DNA of 17,639 nucleotides, from positions 1 to 17,639 of the forward strand of contig JBHJOC010000094.1 in NCBI GenBank assembly GCA_050330095.1. Direction: 5' to 3'. The stretch is from JBCBWG01 sp036804185 (lineage in GTDB: Bacteria; Pseudomonadota; Alphaproteobacteria; Rhizobiales; Hyphomicrobiaceae). The notes under the pieces were generated by a model. That model saw nothing but the letters and a program-made list of their open reading frames with translations, did no database searches and had not been told where the DNA came from. The position numbers were made by a program, and so were the translations under genes. Below, in pieces: positions 7,812-14,812 of the stretch; within the stretch, counting starts at the first letter, position 1, and each line of letters begins with the position of its first letter.

Positions 7812-8618
7812 ATGTTGATCGACCACCACTGTCACCTGGATTTTCCGCAGCTCGAAGCCGATCTCACCGGCGTAATCGCGCGGGCGCGAGACGTGAACGT
7901 TGGGGTTCTGGTGACGATTTCGACGCGCATCGCGCTTCGCGCGCGCCTCCTTGCGATCGCTGAGGCGCATGAGCATGTCTATTGCAGTCTCGGCACGCAC
8001 CCGCACAACGCCGACACGGAACTCGAATATCAGTCAGCCGACATCGCCGCGCTTGCGGACCATCCGAAGATCGTTGCGATCGGGGAAGCAGGGCTCGACT
8101 ATTATTATCAGAAGAGCTCGCGTGAGGGCCAAGCTCAGGGATTTCGCGAGCATATCCGTGCAGCGCGGCTGACGGGGCTGCCGCTCGAGATCCACGCACG
8201 CGATGCCGACGCTGATACGGCTGCGATCCTGCGCGACGAGCATGAGCATGGCGGTGCTTTTCCAGCCGTGCTGCATTGCTTCACTGGCGGACGGGAGCTG
8301 GCAGCAACGGCGCTCGAGCTCGGCCTCTCAATCTCGTTTTCCGGGGTTGTGACGTTCAAAACCGGTGCTGAGCTGCTCGCCCTTGCCGCCGAAGTACCGC
8401 TCGACCGTATCCTCGTCGAGACGGATGCACCTTATTTGGCGCCCATTCCATTTCGCGGCAAGACGAACGAACCCTCTTATGTTGTGCACACCGCTGCGGC
8501 AATCGCCGTGGCGCGGGGCATGCCTCTCGACCGGTTCGCGGATGCGACGACGAGCAACTTCCGTCGCCTGTTCACCAAGGTGCCCGAGCATGCTTATACG
8601 AGAGGGGCGGGGGAATGA
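7812..8618 (+). CDS. TatD family metal-dependent hydrolase (putative DNase)
   Basis: The 268-residue protein is a full-length TatD-type TIM barrel. Metal-binding positions are visible: H6-x-H8 (DHHCH), E92 (AIGEAGLDY), H128 (LEIHARD), H155 (LHCFTGG) and D205 (VETDAPYLAP). TatD proteins bind two divalent metals; E. coli TatD has 3'-5' exonuclease activity, and YcfH-like members beside holB are less well defined. AGAGGA at 7797-7802 precedes the ATG by about 9 bases. Its last four bases overlap the next start codon (ATGA at 8615-8618), so the two are translationally coupled. The symbol is left empty because tatD and ycfH paralogues cannot be separated here. Confidence 0.92.
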   Translation: MLIDHHCHLDFPQLEADLTGVIARARDVNVGVLVTISTRIALRARLLAIAEAHEHVYCSLGTHPHNADTELEYQSADIAALADHPKIVAIGEAGLDYYYQKSSREGQAQGFREHIRAARLTGLPLEIHARDADADTAAILRDEHEHGGAFPAVLHCFTGGRELAATALELGLSISFSGVVTFKTGAELLALAAEVPLDRILVETDAPYLAPIPFRGKTNEPSYVVHTAAAIAVARGMPLDRFADATTSNFRRLFTKVPEHAYTRGAGE

Positions 8619-9424
8619 GCGACTGGCGATTGACGATCCTTGGGTGCGGATCGTCTGGCGGAGTGCCCCGGCTTGGCAATGATTGGGGGGCGTGCGACCC
8701 GGCAAATCCTCGCAATCGAAGGTTGCGGTGCTCGGCTTTGGTCGAGCGCCGGAGCGAACGTGGTGCGACCAGCGTGTTGATCGATACCGGACCCGATCTG
8801 CGGGAGCAGCTCTTGTCCGTGCGCGCCCAACAGCTGGACGGCGTTCTCTATACGCACGATCATGCCGATCACACGCACGGCATCGATGATCTGCGCGTGC
8901 TCTGTTACCTGATGAAGCGCAAAATCGACGTCTGGAGCGATGCGCCAACACGCGAGAGCCTGTTGACGCGCTTCGGCTACTGCTTTGAGACGCCGCCGGG
9001 TCGGAGCTATCCTGCGATCCTGAACGCCCACGACATTGTCGTCGGCCAGCCAATCGTCATCGATGGGGCCGGTGGGAAGGTCGTGGCGGAGCCGATCTCG
9101 CAGCACCACGGCAACATCGCCTCGATCGGCTTCCGTTTCGGCTCTCTCGCCTATTCCTCAGATGTCAGCGATCTTGATGAGGTGGCTGCCGCAGCGCTCG
9201 AAGGTCTCGATGTCTGGGTCGTGGACGCGCTGCGCTACACGCGCCATCCCGCGCACTTCACGGTCAAAGAGGCGCTCGGTTGGATTGAGCGCCTGAGGCC
9301 GAAGCGCGCGATCCTTACCCACCTGCACGTCGATCTCGACTACGAGGCGCTGCGGCGGGAGTTGCCCGCCCATGTCGAACCGGCCTACGACGGCATGGTG
9401 ATCGGTTTCGACGGTGGCAGCTGA
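8615..9424 (+). CDS. MBL-fold metallohydrolase, PhnP-like
   Basis: The 269-residue cytoplasmic protein carries the metallo-beta-lactamase signature HDHADH at 81-86, preceded by LTILGCGSSGGVPRLGNDWG (6-25), a start typical of PhnP and related phosphodiesterases. Further probable metal ligands are SQHHG (162-166), SSDVSD with D183, and a late THLH. CGSSGGVPR at the N-terminus and ACDP (26-29) match the PhnP-like branch, whose characterised member cleaves cyclic ribosyl phosphates. There are no phn genes nearby, so a C-P lyase role is not supported. Its start overlaps the tatD-like stop, making it the last gene of the housekeeping run. The exact substrate is unknown. Confidence 0.88.
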   Translation: MSDWRLTILGCGSSGGVPRLGNDWGACDPANPRNRRLRCSALVERRSERGATSVLIDTGPDLREQLLSVRAQQLDGVLYTHDHADHTHGIDDLRVLCYLMKRKIDVWSDAPTRESLLTRFGYCFETPPGRSYPAILNAHDIVVGQPIVIDGAGGKVVAEPISQHHGNIASIGFRFGSLAYSSDVSDLDEVAAAALEGLDVWVVDALRYTRHPAHFTVKEALGWIERLRPKRAILTHLHVDLDYEALRRELPAHVEPAYDGMVIGFDGGS

Positions 9425-9506
9425 ACTTGACCTGATTGCGGTGCGTTGTGGGTCGCACCAAAGCCCAACCCGCTCTAATGCGCACGTTGTTGCTCAGATG
9501 GGCGCG

Positions 9507-9520
9507 CGCCTCGTGAGGCG
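9507..9520. repeat. Short inverted repeat CGCCT/AGGCG
   Basis: CGCCT (9507-9511) and AGGCG (9516-9520) surround a 4-base CGTG loop. It is short but shares its arm sequence with the next hairpin at 9564-9586. It lies 83 bases after the MBL hydrolase gene and might help end that transcript; no T-run follows. Confidence 0.3.
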
Positions 9521-9563
9521 TCGCGGCTAAATTGAGCGATGGGTGCGGCTGGATTGGTCTCAA

Positions 9564-9586
9564 TTGAGGCGTGAGAAACGCCTCAA
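9564..9586. terminator. 8-bp hairpin between convergent genes, possible terminator
   Basis: TTGAGGCG (9564-9571) pairs perfectly with CGCCTCAA (9579-9586) around a 7-base loop. It lies between the 3' ends of the MBL hydrolase (9424) and pnp (9701), where bidirectional termination would be expected. There is no T-run on either side, so termination is only an inference from position and symmetry. Confidence 0.4.
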
Positions 9587-9636
9587 CAGATCATTGATTT
9601 CGCCAGAGCTACAGACGGGCTCTCGTGCCGTCTTTC

Positions 9637-9689
9637 GATCAGAAGTCCCTGGCAGGCGGGTGCTGCGGATGGTGCAGGGACTTCCGATC
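9637..9689. repeat. Long inverted repeat just downstream of pnp
   Basis: GAAGTCCCTG (9642-9651) and CAGGGACTTC (9675-9684) are perfect 10-base arms around a 23-base loop. Beyond one mismatch (9641/9685) both sides continue with GATC (9637-9640 and 9686-9689), so 14 of 15 positions can pair. In the pnp transcript the hairpin begins 11 bases after the stop codon. A 3' stabiliser or terminator is possible, but there is no T-run. Confidence 0.5.
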
Positions 9690-9700
9690 AGCGGTTCTCG

Positions 9701-11899
9701 TCAGTCGCGCTCGCGGCGACGTCCGTTGCCACCGGAACCACCGCCCCCGCGACGCGAACCGCCGCTCGGACGACCACCGGTGTCGTCATCTTCCATGCCC
9801 TCGATCTGCTTGCCCGTCGCCTGGTCCACGATTTTCATGGACAGTCGCACCTTGCCGCGATCGTCGAACCCGAGAAGCTTTACATAAACGTCCTGGCCTT
9901 CCTTCAGAACCTCGTTCGGGTGGTTCGGGCGGCTGTCGGCCGTCAACTGCGAAACATGAACCAGGCCGTCGCGTGACCCGAAGAAGTTCACGAACGCGCC
10001 GAACTCCATGAGCTTCACGACTTTGCCCTTGTAGATCTGACCGACCTCGGGCTCGGCGGCGATCTCGTTGATCCGCTTCAGAGCGGCCTCGATCGACTCG
10101 CGCCGTGAGGCGGCGATCTGCACGGTTCCGTCGTCGGAGATGTCGACCTTGGCGCCCGAGGTTGCCACGATGTCACGGATGACCGAACCTCCCGAGCCGA
10201 TGACCTCACGGATCTTGTCGGTCGGGATCTTGATCGTCTCGATGCGCGGCGCGTGCTCGCCGAGCTGGGACCGGGTCGTGTCGAGCACCTTTGCCATCTC
10301 GCCGAGGATATGCAACCGCCCCTCGCGCGCCTGATCGAGCGCGACCTTCATGATCTCTTCTGTGATGCCGGTGATCTTGATATCCATCTGCAGCGACGTG
10401 ACACCGTCTGCGGTGCCGGCCACTTTGAAGTCCATGTCGCCCAGATGGTCTTCGTCGCCGAGAATGTCCGAAAGCACGGCAAAGCTTTCACCCTCTTTGA
10501 TGAGCCCCATTGCGATGCCGGCGACGGGCGCCTTGATCGGCACGCCTGCGTCCATCAAGGCGAGCGATGTTCCGCAGACGGTTGCCATCGACGAGGAGCC
10601 GTTCGATTCCGTGACCTCCGAGACAACGCGCAGCGTGTAGGGGAAGTCCTGCGCGCTGGGGATCAGCGGGTGAACCGCACGCCAGGCCAGCTTGCCGTGG
10701 CCGATCTCGCGACGGCCTGGCGATCCAATGCGGCCCGTCTCGCCGACGGAGAACGGCGGGAAGGTGTAATGCAGCAGGAAGCGCTCCTTGCGCGTCCCTT
10801 CGAGACCTTCGACAAATTGTTCGTCGTCACCGGTCCCAAGCGTTGCAACGACGAGCGCCTGTGTCTCGCCGCGCGTGAACAGAGCCGAGCCATGGGTCCG
10901 CGGCAGGATACCGACCTCGGACACGATCTGTCGCACTGTCGTCAGGTCACGGCCGTCAATACGCCGCTTGGTCGTGACGACCGCACCGCGCATGACGTCC
11001 TGCTCCACCGCTTTGAAGCTGTCGGCAAGCAGTGCCGCCTCACCCGGAGCGTCGCCGATCTCGATTGAAGCCTGAACTTTGGCGCGCGCTGCTGCCAAGA
11101 GTTCCTGCCGCGTTTGCTTATGGGGGGTTGTGAACGCCTCTTTGAGATCGGCGCCGACGAGTTCATGAATGCGCGCCTTGTAGGCCTTTTCTGGTGGCTG
11201 GAAGTCCCAGGGCTCTTTCGCGGCTGTTTCGGCGAGCTTGATGATGGCGTCGATCACCGGCTGGAAATGCCTGTGCCCGAACATGACTGCCTCGAGCATC
11301 TGCATCTCGGGGAGCTCTTTGGCCTCGGATTCGACCATCATCACGGCGTCTTGCGTGCCGGCGACGACCAGATCGAGTGCGGTATGGTCCATTTCGTCAA
11401 GCATCGGATTGAGCACGAACGCGCCATCGATCAGGCCAACGCGGGCGGCGCCGATCGGTCCGAGGAAGGGGACGCCCGACAGCGTCAGCGCAGCGCTTGA
11501 AGCAATCAGCGCGACGATGTCAGGATCGTTCTCGTTGTCGTAAGACAGTACCGTGACGATCACCTGGACTTCATTCTTGAAGCCCTCGACGAACAGGGGG
11601 CGGATCGGCCGGTCGATCAGCCGCGACGTGAGTGTTTCTTTTTCCGTGGGCCGGCCTTCGCGCTTGAAGAAGCCACCGGGGATCTTGCCGGCCGCGAAAG
11701 CCTTCTCCTGGTAGTTCACCGTCAGCGGAAAGAAATCGATACCGGGTTTGGCGGATTTTGCTGCAACCACTGTCGCAAGAACACTCGTGTCGCCATACTG
11801 GGCAAACACGGCCCCGTCAGCTTGCCGCGCGATGTGTCCTGTCTCGAGCTTGAGCGGGCGTCCGCCCCACTCGATTTCGACGCGGTGAATATCGAACAT
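9701..11899 (-). CDS. pnp: Polyribonucleotide nucleotidyltransferase (PNPase)
   Basis: PNPase degrades RNA 3'-5' by phosphorolysis and is part of the RNA degradosome. The 732-residue protein has two RNase PH-like halves (about 1-230 and 310-545) joined by an alpha-helical linker, then a KH domain (about 557-612, loop GSGG 568-571) and an S1 domain (about 621-690), ending in a Gly/Arg-rich tail. GKIPGGFFKREGRPTEKE (71-88), SSSMATVCGTSLALMDAG (435-452) and GDEDHLGDMDF (481-491) are family signatures; Asp484 and Asp490 match the catalytic pair of the second half. ATG 11899 has AGAAGA about 6-11 bases upstream. It lies 193 bases after rpsO on the same strand, the classical rpsO-pnp arrangement, with a leader hairpin between. 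Confidence 0.97.
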   Translation of the reverse strand: MFDIHRVEIEWGGRPLKLETGHIARQADGAVFAQYGDTSVLATVVAAKSAKPGIDFFPLTVNYQEKAFAAGKIPGGFFKREGRPTEKETLTSRLIDRPIRPLFVEGFKNEVQVIVTVLSYDNENDPDIVALIASSAALTLSGVPFLGPIGAARVGLIDGAFVLNPMLDEMDHTALDLVVAGTQDAVMMVESEAKELPEMQMLEAVMFGHRHFQPVIDAIIKLAETAAKEPWDFQPPEKAYKARIHELVGADLKEAFTTPHKQTRQELLAAARAKVQASIEIGDAPGEAALLADSFKAVEQDVMRGAVVTTKRRIDGRDLTTVRQIVSEVGILPRTHGSALFTRGETQALVVATLGTGDDEQFVEGLEGTRKERFLLHYTFPPFSVGETGRIGSPGRREIGHGKLAWRAVHPLIPSAQDFPYTLRVVSEVTESNGSSSMATVCGTSLALMDAGVPIKAPVAGIAMGLIKEGESFAVLSDILGDEDHLGDMDFKVAGTADGVTSLQMDIKITGITEEIMKVALDQAREGRLHILGEMAKVLDTTRSQLGEHAPRIETIKIPTDKIREVIGSGGSVIRDIVATSGAKVDISDDGTVQIAASRRESIEAALKRINEIAAEPEVGQIYKGKVVKLMEFGAFVNFFGSRDGLVHVSQLTADSRPNHPNEVLKEGQDVYVKLLGFDDRGKVRLSMKIVDQATGKQIEGMEDDDTGGRPSGGSRRGGGGSGGNGRRRERD

Positions 11900-12025
11900 G
11901 TGTGATCTTCTTTCTCGTACGTTCGGAAGGGTCTCTGATCTCTGTTTAGCAGGCGCCTTTTAGCACACCGTCGTGTCGTGGCACGAGCCCAGTGCTCAGC
12001 CTAATGGCGCATCTGTTTTTGTAGC

Positions 12026-12077
12026 GAAAACACGTTCAGCCCCGGCCGCTGGTTGGTGCGGCAAGGGCCGTGTTTTC
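12026..12077 (-). promoter_or_regulatory. Long hairpin in the rpsO-pnp intergenic leader
   Basis: On the minus strand, arms GAAAACACG (12069-12077) and CGTGTTTTC (12026-12034) pair perfectly over 9 bp. They enclose GGCC/GCCC-type pairing (12065-12068 with 12039-12042) and an inner GCCGC/GCGGC stem (12058-12062 with 12045-12049) with an 8-base loop. It starts 15 bases after the rpsO stop and about 125 bases before pnp. In E. coli the pnp leader holds an RNase III-cut stem-loop used for PNPase autoregulation; position and shape match, but function here is inferred. It could also attenuate rpsO read-through, though no T-run follows. Confidence 0.55.
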
Positions 12078-12092
12078 AAGCATCGGCGAGCA

Positions 12093-12362
12093 TCAGCGGC
12101 GAATGCCAAGCCGCGAGATCAGCGTCTGATAGCGGCCTTCGTCCTTGGCCTTGACGTAGTCGAGAAGCTGCCGGCGCTGGCCGACCATCTTGAGGAGACC
12201 ACGGCGGGAGTGGTTGTCCTTTTTGTGTGTCTTGAAGTGATCTGTCAGATGGTTGATGCGCTCTGTCAGGATCGCGACCTGAACTTCGGGCGAACCGGTG
12301 TCACCCTCTTTCGATCCGAATTCCTTGGCCAATTCGGCCTTGCGTGCCGTCGTCACCGACAT
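12093..12362 (-). CDS. rpsO: 30S ribosomal protein S15
   Basis: The 89-residue protein binds 16S rRNA early in small-subunit assembly. GDTGSPEVQVAILTERINHL (20-39), DHFKTHKKDNHSRRGLL (41-57) and LLDYVKAKDEGRYQTLISRL (67 onward, ending LGIRR) make up the S15 signature; the length is exactly normal. I use ATG 12362 (MSVTTARKAELAKEF) rather than an in-frame start 45 bases upstream, because AAAGGA sits 6 bases before it and the upstream residues (MAGRHPGHAKQKGPP) are not part of the family. pnp lies downstream on the same strand. Confidence 0.97.
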   Translation of the reverse strand: MSVTTARKAELAKEFGSKEGDTGSPEVQVAILTERINHLTDHFKTHKKDNHSRRGLLKMVGQRRQLLDYVKAKDEGRYQTLISRLGIRR

Positions 12363-12424
12363 CGGGGGTCCTTTCTGTTTGGCGTGGCCGGGATGTCGTC
12401 CAGCCACGTCGGGGTAGGCGCGGG

Positions 12425-12453
12425 TCAGTGCCGCAAAAAACCGCCCCCGTCAA
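12425..12453 (-). promoter_or_regulatory. Weak candidate promoter for rpsO
   Basis: On the minus strand TTGACG (12448-12453) is followed after 17 bases by CACTGA (12425-12430), a poor -10. The spacer holds a run of six T (12435-12440) that, with the GC-rich bases before it, could instead be the end of a weak terminator for the preceding gene, whose stop is at 12459. The two readings cannot be separated by eye. Confidence 0.25.
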
Positions 12454-12458
12454 CGGCC

Positions 12459-13292
12459 TCAGTTGCGCGTGTCGGCTGCAGCCCGGGCTCGCGTGGTGAC
12501 TGCGATCATGGGTCCGACAGGCGAAAAGTTCCCACGCGAGAGGGTGGGCGACAGCAGCTGTGGAACCGAACCTCCATCCAGAAACAAGGCGTTATGGGCG
12601 CCAAGGACGTCTCGGAACAGCTCTGCGAAGGCGTAGAATGAAACTGGGGTCTCTGAGAGTGCGAACGTGACACGTGATCCATCCAGCGTGACGCCGACGC
12701 CATTCCGGATCTTCAGCGACGGTGAATCAGGCTTGAAAATCGGATGCAGCCGTCCCTCGATCACCAGCATCGGCCCAGACTGCGTCGCAAAATCCGGACG
12801 CCGATTGCGGCGCAGGAAGGCGCCCGTTTCGAGCACGCCCGGCCGTCCCGCTTCGACGAAGAATATCCCGTTCGGGCGCATGTGGAAATTGCCAGGCCCA
12901 GCCCGCGTGTTGGCCGGCTTCAAGCGGATCCGCTCCTCGACATAATACCCAACCGGCCCGAGGCCCTCGTGATACATGCCGCCATTGGTCATCATCAGAA
13001 CCCGGCGGCCTTGCCCGCGTTCGATCGCAGTTCGTGCTGAGGAGAGGCTTCCGAAGGGTGCATCGTCTGCATCACGCCAGATCGTCTCGATGCTGACACG
13101 GCTCGGATCGAACCTGCAGATCACATAGCTCGCCCCCGCATGGACCTCGCTGCGGCAGCCCGATGCTGCTGCGCCTTCGGGACTGGTTTGGCCAAAAGCT
13201 GGGACCACACCAAGAGCAACCATCATGAGCCCGGCAACGATTGCACCGGCTGCCAAGCACTTTGAGGGGGCTCGAGGTAATGACACCGTCAT
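12459..13292 (-). CDS. Exported phosphodiester glycosidase family protein (DUF2233/NAGPA-like)
   Basis: The 277-residue protein begins with a basic start and hydrophobic residues 13-34 ending in VPAFGQ, a probable signal peptide, so it should be periplasmic or secreted. The body matches the family named for mammalian N-acetylglucosamine-1-phosphodiester alpha-N-acetylglucosaminidase: MTNGGMYHEGLGPVGYYVEE (101-120), RPNGIFF (139-145), SGPMLVIEG (172-180), IRNGVGV (195-201) and NALFLDGGSVPQL (234-246). TNGGM and FLDGGS are the conserved active-site region. Bacterial members are implicated in hydrolysis of sugar phosphodiesters, but the substrate here is unknown. AAGGG lies just upstream of ATG 13292. 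It is on the same strand as rpsO, 96 bases apart; a separate transcript is likely but not shown. Confidence 0.85.
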   Translation of the reverse strand: MTVSLPRAPSKCLAAGAIVAGLMMVALGVVPAFGQTSPEGAAASGCRSEVHAGASYVICRFDPSRVSIETIWRDADDAPFGSLSSARTAIERGQGRRVLMMTNGGMYHEGLGPVGYYVEERIRLKPANTRAGPGNFHMRPNGIFFVEAGRPGVLETGAFLRRNRRPDFATQSGPMLVIEGRLHPIFKPDSPSLKIRNGVGVTLDGSRVTFALSETPVSFYAFAELFRDVLGAHNALFLDGGSVPQLLSPTLSRGNFSPVGPMIAVTTRARAAADTRN

Positions 13293-13607
13293 GGCAACCC
13301 TTCGGCTTATGCGATGTGTGTTAGGCTCAGGCGCGTTTCAACAAGCTAAGGTGCATCTGTAAGCGCAGTGAAACCGTTTTGGCTTTACACCGCGGCGACG
13401 TGCGCACCGCAGTCAAGCAGAGCACCGTAGTCGAGCAAGATGCTAACCATCTGTTAGCTCAGTTCTGTCGAATTACATACCACGGGAGTGTGGTTGGAAG
13501 CGATCTGGCCACGTTGGCCTGTTCGCAAACTTCATCAGCCAGAGCAGAGCGCCGCCATCGCTTAAGAATGGCCAGCCGTCGAGGTTGCCTAAATTGGACG
13601 AGGAGCC
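13293..13607. promoter_or_regulatory. Divergent intergenic region with two dyads
   Basis: These 315 bases separate the glycosidase gene (minus) from the PCuAC-like gene (plus) and should hold both promoters; I find no gene. Two dyads stand out: GCTAAC-catct-GTTAGC (13442-13458) and ACCAC-gggagt-GTGGT (13479-13494). Either could be an operator, but no regulator gene is adjacent. AT content is visibly higher here than in the flanking genes. No clean -35/-10 pair was found. Confidence 0.4.
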
Positions 13608-14072
13608 ATGAGCAGCAAAGACATGCTGAGCTTAATCCTGAGCTTCTTGTTCATCGTGTGCTTGGTTCCACCCCTGGTCGGTGAAGCGAACGCGCATGGC
13701 TATCAGCGCGGCACATTGAAGATCGTTCATCCTTGGTGCTTCGACCGCTTTGAGCCTGAGAGCCGCGACGTCGTCGTTGGAATGGCCATCGAGAGCGCGC
13801 ATCGTCGGGGCGATCGCCTGCTTCGCGCGGAAACACAGGCCGCGCAACGCGTTGAGATTCAGAACACAGATGGCAAACCTCTGAAATACATCGACATTCG
13901 TGGGAAGTCTCGCGTGCGGCTGGGGCGGGCTGAAGAAGCTCACATCCGGCTGATTGGTTTGACTCCACCGCTTATTGCCTACGGAACCATCCCTCTCACT
14001 CTGGTGTTCGAACGTGCAGGGCGGATCGAGACCGATGTCATGGTTGAGGAGGCGCTCGACGGGTCTCAATAG
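13608..14072 (+). CDS. PCuAC-like exported protein with altered copper ligands
   Basis: The 154-residue protein has a signal peptide (hydrophobic 7-24, probable cleavage after GEANA, before H30). The mature part follows the PCuAC periplasmic copper-chaperone pattern: GTLKIVHPW (35-43), AAQRVEIQN (78-86), AHIRLIGLTPPL (111-122), and GTIPLTLVFERAGRIETDVMV (126 onward). Aligned by eye to the family motif H-M-H-x-M, the first His is Gln85 (VEIQ for VELH), the Met after it appears to be Leu92, His112 is kept, and the Met two residues later is Arg114. Classical Cu(I) binding therefore looks weakened or lost. AGGAG at 13600-13604 precedes ATG 13608. It stands alone, with no cytochrome oxidase, SenC/ScoI or TonB gene nearby. 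Fold confidence is good; function is uncertain. Confidence 0.72.
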   Translation: MSSKDMLSLILSFLFIVCLVPPLVGEANAHGYQRGTLKIVHPWCFDRFEPESRDVVVGMAIESAHRRGDRLLRAETQAAQRVEIQNTDGKPLKYIDIRGKSRVRLGRAEEAHIRLIGLTPPLIAYGTIPLTLVFERAGRIETDVMVEEALDGSQ

Positions 14073-14200
14073 CTGCGCGCGCGTGGCACTCGACTGACGC
14101 GAATGCACATGGCGTTTCGCCGGCTGGTAACGGCCATCGTTCAGTCATCGCGTTCCTGTCAGTGTGCCCCAACCTGCAGGCGTGAACCGATCAGTCGCAG

Positions 14201-14812
14201 TCAAAGCCCGCCGGCGCGCTCGATGAACCGGCAGATGTCTGCAACGCCCTTGCCGGTCCTGACTTCGGAAAAAATGAATGGTCGATCACCACGCTGGGCC
14301 TGCGCGTCGCGCTCCATCACGGAGAGATCGGCACCAACGTGCGGTGCGAGATCGGTTTTGTTGATGACGAGCAAGTCCGAGCGGGTGATGCCTGGCCCAC
14401 CCTTGCGGGGTATTTTTTCGCCCTGGGCGACGTCGATCACATAGATCGTCAGGTCGGCAAGATCGGGCGAGAACGTTGCGGCGAGGTTGTCGCCGCCCGA
14501 TTCGATCAGGATGAGCTCGAGCGTCGGGAACCGCTGCCGCATCGTTTCGATCGCCGCGAGATTGATCGAGCAGTCTTCGCGGATGGCTGTATGCGGGCAG
14601 CCGCCCGTCTCGACACCCATGATGCGCTCCAGCGGCAAAGCCTGCATGCGCATCAGGATCTCGGCGTCCTCCTTCGTGTAGATGTCATTCGTGATCGCAC
14701 AAAGATCATAGGTCTCACGCAGCGCCTTACACAGCGCTGCCGTCAGCGTCGTCTTGCCAGACCCGACAGGGCCACCAATCCCGACGCGAAGCGGGCCATT
14801 CGGGGACTTCAT
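14201..14812 (-). CDS. ureG: Urease accessory GTPase UreG
   Basis: UreG is the SIMIBI-class GTPase that drives nickel insertion into urease, in complex with UreF and UreD/UreH. In 203 residues it shows P-loop GGPVGSGKT (13-21), NDIYTKEDAEIL (42-53), the nickel-binding VETGGCPHTAIRED with C72-P-H74, LILIESGGDNLAATFSPDLAD (start of the switch region) and NKTDLAPHVGADL. Length and motifs are complete. ATG 14812 is used because MKSPNGPLRVGIGGPV is the family start; longer in-frame reading into ureF gives non-family residues. The start overlaps the ureF stop (ATGA at 14809-14812), so translation is coupled. It is the last gene of the visible operon. Confidence 0.96.
   Translation of the reverse strand: MKSPNGPLRVGIGGPVGSGKTTLTAALCKALRETYDLCAITNDIYTKEDAEILMRMQALPLERIMGVETGGCPHTAIREDCSINLAAIETMRQRFPTLELILIESGGDNLAATFSPDLADLTIYVIDVAQGEKIPRKGGPGITRSDLLVINKTDLAPHVGADLSVMERDAQAQRGDRPFIFSEVRTGKGVADICRFIERAGGL

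Noticed and set aside
7188..8006. Minus-strand ORF opposite metG and the tatD-like gene
   Set aside because: It crosses two confident genes antisense and is Arg-rich without motifs.
10253..11068. Long plus-strand ORF (271 codons) antisense to pnp
   Set aside because: It lies wholly opposite the unambiguous pnp coding sequence, its residues are rich in His/Arg/Asp with no family pattern, and long antisense frames are common in GC-rich coding DNA.
13379..13684. Plus-strand ORF of 101 codons upstream of the PCuAC-like gene
   Set aside because: It overlaps the start and signal peptide of the better supported gene at 13608, which has its own ribosome site; the residues show no family or membrane pattern.
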